Shown here piece by piece: positions 32,065-35,797 of a stretch of 35,797 nt of DNA (the stretch's first letter is position 1; the number at the start of each line of letters is the position of its first letter). The position numbers and the translations under genes were made by a program. The DNA lies in assembly GCA_001683735.1 (NCBI GenBank), contig LUGG01000048.1, forward strand, positions 1 to 35,797, given 5' to 3'. The notes beneath the pieces were generated by a model. That model was not told the DNA's origin and made no database searches. It worked only from the letters and a program-made list of their open reading frames with translations. Source of the DNA: Grifola frondosa. Taxonomy: Eukaryota > Basidiomycota > Agaricomycetes > Polyporales > Grifolaceae.

Positions 32065-32968
32065 GTGATCAACATTCTTGTGGCCGGCTACTATACCGAC
32101 AACCTTGAATCCGATGACGCGCTCCTCACAAACTGCGCGCTCATATGCATGGACTGGTCGTTTGTCACGCAGAAGCTGCTCTTCCGCCACATCACCCTCC
32201 ACATGCAAATGGCGTATATCGCCTTTCAGAAGGCCGTCGATCGCTCAACCCCACGAGGCTGCATGCTAGGAGACGCTGTAGTTCGCATTCGCCTTGTGTT
32301 GGGGCATAACTAGCCGTACCATCTCTGTCAACGCTCCTTCGCCCGCGTGGGTACTTTGTGCCCCAATTTCTACGAGATGCATCTCGTACTGTACGGTGAG
32401 GGAGCTCCCAGCCAAGACATCGTTGGATTTTCGGATGCCTCGCAGATGAAACGGCCTGCACCTTCATTTGACGAGCACACACTCGCCCTGCTGCGCTCCG
32501 GTCCCTGTATATTCATGCTTCAATTGGGCAACTGGTCCGATAATAATCCTTCCCTTCTCCAGCTGCTCGACGTCTGGGCCGAGCTGACTTCGCTGGACAT
32601 TAGCGGCACTCTGCCATAGTTGCCCAGCACCTCCCTCCTGCCCTCGCCGTGCGCGCTGACTCCGTTCCACACAACTTCCGGTCAATGCCCTCGGTTGAGT
32701 TTGTGTAGTGGCCGCTGCATAAATCCGTGACTATCCTCTGCGTGCTTGAAGCTTGACCTCCCGCGATCCCTCCCCGGACACACTGGAATTCCTCGCATCC
32801 GAGTACGGCTCCCTCATACATGCCTGGAGAGGACGAAGAGAACAATTGAGAGCACCACCCCCGCTAGCAGTGGCTGAGTCAGGTACCAGACAGCCTACGC
32901 ACTCGGTTGCCATCACCAACTCATTCAAGGATATCGAGATGGTCGTCGCGTTCGTGGGCACATGCTGA
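32065..32968 (+). pseudogene. F-box/LRR-like protein remnant
   Basis: The reading INILVAGYYTDNLESDDALL, TNCALICMDWSFVTQKLLFR and HITLHMQMAYIAFQKAVDRS has the F-box-like pattern (LxxCALVCxxWxxxxQxLLFRxITL) of mushroom F-box proteins that select targets for ubiquitin ligases. A TAG at 32311-32313 interrupts it. After that come SFARVGTLCPNFYEMHLVLY, PSFDEHTLALLRSGPCIFML and QLGNWSDNNPSLLQLLDVWA, ELTSLDISGTLP and a second stop (about 32617), and a last frame change gives a tail to 32968. These are leucine-rich repeat-like segments. Broken by two stops and at least one frameshift. The first residues of the F-box are missing. Confidence 0.6.
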
Positions 32969-33037
32969 GCACACCGTGATTTCGCGTCGCTCGCATTCTT
33001 CGTGTTCAAGCACACACAACAACAGTCTACTGTAACC

Positions 33038-33563
33038 ATGCAAGGTTCCCCCGGTCAGATGTTACCAGGCCAGATGCCAATGCCCGGTATGATGACGCCT
33101 GGCCAGATGGGTCCCGGCGTAGTGAGTACAAGGTTGCACGAATCAAGGCCAGGATCGCCTGTGGTCATAGAAGGGACACAGTCGCAAATGTCAAGGTCTC
33201 CATCACGCATACGGGTCTCGTCACCACGCTCGCACACACCTCAAGTAATCATTTCTGTGTCGTCCTCCTGCGGCCGTAGGGGATCTCGGTCGCCGCCTCT
33301 TATTGTTCAGTCTCGTTCATCGCATGGTCAGTGAGATTAACTAACATCAGATCATTGCAGACTAACCGTAATTGCAGTGTTGCACGCTCTGCTGCTCCTT
33401 CCCATGCGCCGACACACGCAGAACCTCTCATGCGTGATGAGGCGATACCGATGTCTAGGACGCCGCCACTTGTCGTTCTCCCCGAGCCATTCGACCGCCG
33501 GTGTCGCCTCCTCGCACTGTCACCCTTCTGCCTTCTGCACATTCTGGTCCGGGAGTTGCTCTA
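33038..33563 (+). pseudogene. Ser/Arg/Pro-rich protein fragment
   Basis: Starts MQGSPGQMLPGQMPMPGMMT, followed by SRSPSRIRVSSPRSHTPQVI and RSPPLIVQSRSS. An apparent intron (about 33328-33380) leads to a second exon with SRTPPLVVLPEPFDRRC and a stop at about 33562. The (S)RSPSPIRV-SPRSRTPQVI style is shared with long disordered proteins of basidiomycetes. Low complexity prevents naming. The next open frame (to 33724) holds EIESAVREASQEEEQRRREF, perhaps the same source gene in another frame. Confidence 0.4.
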
Positions 33564-33727
33564 GGAAAATGTCGAACAAGAGCATGAAGAACACTTCGGA
33601 GATCGAGAGTGCCGTACGCGAGGCCTCGCAAGAAGAAGAACAACGGCGACGTGAATTTCAGAGCAAACGAGGACCAGCACGATCCGCTATTTGTGCAACG
33701 CCACCGTCGGTGCGACCAGGATGAAAT

Positions 33728-33857
33728 TTAGAGACTCCGTGCAGAGATGCACGGATCAATTCAGATAATAAGTATTAATAAAGACCTACCAGATTCCGTG
33801 CAGAGATGCACGGATTGATTCAGATAATTAAGTACTGACAAAGACCTATCAGAGGCC
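33728..33857. repeat. 59-bp tandem duplication, each copy with a perfect 8-bp hairpin
   Basis: Hairpins lie at 33736-33755 and 33795-33814. The stem is TCCGTGCA with TGCACGGA and the loop is GAGA. Each is followed by (G)ATTCAGATAAT, AAGTA and AAAGACCTA-CAGA. The two copies are about 85 percent alike and the hairpins are identical. They mark the edge where GC-rich gene fragments give way to AT-rich sequence. Confidence 0.85.
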
Positions 33858-34110
33858 CAAGATTGGCAAACTGGTCTGACTCCGTCTTAAGATCCTTTTT
33901 TGACTTGTTGGTCTGTGTGGCTCTTGGTAATCTGAGAATTATCGGAGCAGTCTTGAAACTGACAAGGTGATCGCGTCTGGTTCGTCTTTATTGTCTTATC
34001 CTCGTCTTGTGCATCTGAAAAATTTTCCGGTCACACTGACACCAGCCGTCTGATTTGTCTGGGGACTCTTTCTCTTCTTAGAATTCCTCACCAAGAACAA
34101 ACAAGACAAT

Positions 34111-34170
34111 TCAGATAATTTAAGATAATTTAAGATGTTTTAAGATGTTTTAAGATAGTTTAAGATAGTT
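34111..34170. repeat. 10-bp tandem array, six units in pairs (AABBCC)
   Basis: The units in order are TCAGATAATT, TAAGATAATT, TAAGATGTTT, TAAGATGTTT, TAAGATAGTT and TAAGATAGTT. Each variant occurs twice in a row. The TCAGATAATT start matches the word found in the 59-bp repeats upstream. Confidence 0.9.
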
Positions 34171-34296
34171 TAAGAGCCAAAAAAGACAACTCAAGACATA
34201 TCGGATTTTGCTGATGCAGTGATCACGTATTCTCTCTGTAGTTGGTAAAATCTGGCGCCGTTGTATTTTTGGTGTTGTACAACATGGCCCTTTCCC

Positions 34297-34468
34297 GGCT
34301 GATTCCTGCGGACAATTTTTGACTCCAGCAAATTCGTTCGCCGATGACATCTTTGGTGTAAAAGCCGGCGGGAGAAGTATCCGGCAAATCATTTCGCCGA
34401 CGACATACTTGCCGCGAGTGTCAGGAGAATATAGCTGATAAGGCAACTTTGCCGACAAGATCATTCTG
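34297..34468. repeat. Degenerate 57-bp tandem repeat
   Basis: The core TTYGCCGAYRAGATYWTT-like word recurs at 34336 (TTCGCCGATGACATCTTT), 34393 (TTCGCCGACGACATACTT) and 34449 (TTTGCCGACAAGATCATT), with a weaker copy near 34300 (CCTGCGGACAATTTTT). Spacing is 56-57 bp. Confidence 0.6.
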
Positions 34469-35155
34469 CAGGTAGATCTGAATGGAAGACAGTATGATGT
34501 CCCCCCTCACATTCCATCACGGCATATGCACAGATTTGGCTACAAAATACCTGAGCCTATGTTGATATATACTCTATACTAAGGAACAGGCATCATCACA
34601 TATACTCTCTGCTGAATTATACTCCCCGTGACAATGCAAGCTCATGCAGTTGTTTCATTGCCGTGTTTTATTCGAACCATTTTCTGGAAGGACATGGGCG
34701 TATTTTGTTTGGAACATTTTGCTGGGCTTGTAGCGTGGTCGGATTTCTGCTTATTTTAATGACATCCTTGGAAGAGGTGAAACTAGGAGCTCTGTGCCAT
34801 ATTGATGGTTTCGCTCATGGTTAACAGCAACGCTTCCGTCTCGATTATTCCTATTGAAATTAAAGTTTTGAAATTCTTCCGCGAAGTGGTGTGCATGATA
34901 TGCGGAACGGATTTATCCGGTGACATGTGGCAATCATCTTCATTTCAATGACCACATTCTTGACTGCATTTCAAAACTTGTTACTTGTCTAGCTGCCTGA
35001 CCCGAAATATAGTTGTAACAACTTAATGAAATTATTGGGATGAAGCTGTCCAATTATATCCATTTCTTTTGTTGCGGACTTCAAACTTTATCACTTTTCT
35101 ATTGTAACACACACTGGCTGCAACTCATCTTGTTGTAGAAACCTCACCTGTTGGC
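34469..35155. other. AT-rich spacer, no gene seen
   Basis: No coding or RNA gene seen. A T/A-rich stretch upstream of 35156 may hold its promoter. Two segments (about 34936-34995 and 35055-35110) share CATTTC and a CTTCAAAxTTxxxACTT word, perhaps an old tandem duplication. Confidence 0.4.
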
Positions 35156-35797
35156 ATGTCTCGTCCTACCTCTCTCGACTGTGTTAATGGCCAATCTAGA
35201 GAAAGACGAGCACAGGAAATCTATTATCGGTGCGCTGCGACAGAAATGCAAGTCCGGGAGTGGCGAATTTGTCAAGCCTTCCGGGCGTATCCACACAATG
35301 CTCAAGTTCTCACGCAACAAAGGTGGAATAGAGGTCTTGAAAATGAGTTGGTAAGTTCCATACGACATACTAATCATTACACGGCTTATCAATATGCCCA
35401 GGTTCATGTTAGGGATCTCATCGGGAAGATGTACCTGGTTAACTTCGAGGCTCCCTACATCCCAGAACTCATCGCGGCGCTTATGCATTTCGCATTGATT
35501 TGGGAGGATGGAATGTATCGTGTGGATATTGCCAAGGTGCCCGTTCCCCGGGAAAATCCTCCGCCTCTCCCAAAGTCATTCGAAAATGTCGGAATTCGTT
35601 GGGCTTGGTGGACTTGGTTGGATGAGGAGCCGGCATTTCCACCGATGTGGTGGAAAGATCCCACCATTCATTATGTAAGTACTGAAAATAATCGTTTATC
35701 TACTTACTAACTGCCATTAAGAGGGATCCTATTCGAATATACCGTGCCGACTGGGAGGAGGTAGTAGAGAGGCTATTTGCGTTTGAGCGATGCATGC
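35156..35797 (+). CDS. Unknown Agaricomycete protein, 5' part (runs off the window)
   Basis: ATG at 35156. Exon 1 (35156-35350) encodes MSRPTSLDCVNGQSRERRAQ and RWNRGLENEL. Intron 1 (35351-35401, GTAAGT, branch CTAAT) leads to exon 2 (35402-35674): VHVRDLIGKMYLVNFEAPYI, ALMHFALIWEDGMYRVDIAK, SFENVGIRWAWWTWLDEEPA and MWWKDPTIHY. Intron 2 (35675-35721, branch ACTAAC) leads to exon 3 (RDPIRIYRADWEEVVERLFA), open to the edge. All three exons are in phase with no defect, so it is likely an expressed gene. The WAWWTWLDxxP stretch loosely recalls the WWYWW block of the 13721 gene, but no domain is recognised. Confidence 0.65.

Noticed and set aside
33728..33857. CRISPR-like pair of repeats
   Set aside because: Only two tandem copies with no spacers, in a fungal genome.

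Overview
The window looks like a transposon-rich accessory region of a mushroom-forming basidiomycete (Agaricomycetes). Evidence: genes cut by many 45-70 nt introns with GTRNGT donors, CTAAC/CTGAC branch points and YAG acceptors; a recognisable Plavaka (CACTA-like) transposase typical of these fungi; and fragments resembling a chitin synthase with a myosin motor, a class known from fungi. No bacterial-style operons, no rRNA and no CRISPR are present. All family assignments were made by reading translations, without database searches.

Layout. (1) 1-3393: a 121-bp minisatellite runs into a decayed gene of an Agaricomycete-expanded protein family with an RNase-H/transposase-like look. (2) 3751-15081: five or six intron-rich genes of mostly unknown function. 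They are a small unknown protein with a basic and acidic tail (3751-5532) and further putative exons to 6934; a complete minus-strand BAH-PHD chromatin-reader-like gene (7162-8522); an unknown plus-strand gene (8873-10146); a minus-strand gene remnant (11593-12160); and an unknown Trp-rich protein with a basic tail (13721-15081). A tRNA-like SINE head and short dispersed repeats lie between them. (3) 15082-17030: no gene, several short repeats. (4) 17420-20267, minus strand: a mosaic of host-gene pieces. Four collinear pieces of a myosin-motor chitin synthase are separated by a Whi3-like RNA-binding-protein piece and a dihydroorotase piece. (5) about 20718-21400: a WLM/Wss1-type metalloprotease pseudogene that keeps its introns. 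(6) 21754-26973: a Plavaka-type unit with a basic/acidic accessory gene (minus) divergent from the Plavaka transposase (plus, one apparent frameshift). (7) about 27743-33563, plus strand: more broken host-gene pieces (fungal-specific transcription-factor regulatory domain, coiled-coil protein, Get3 ATPase, F-box/LRR-like, Ser/Arg-rich). (8) 33728-35155: AT-rich repeats (tandem hairpins, a 10-bp AABBCC array, a degenerate 57-bp repeat), then a partial unknown gene running off the end (35156-35797).

Reading of the whole: the first 15 kb carry a group of lineage-restricted genes that may travel together. The 17-34 kb part is a gene-fragment graveyard around a Plavaka transposon. Because several fragments keep introns, they were moved as DNA and not through mRNA. 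The most interesting hypothesis is a fragment-capturing (Pack-CACTA-like) Plavaka element. A short motif, TCTAAATGSTCT, occurs in the AT-rich spacers at about 16.5 and 21.65 kb, and the spacers at 21.6 and 33.7 kb share weak inverted similarity. Element boundaries could not be proven by eye.
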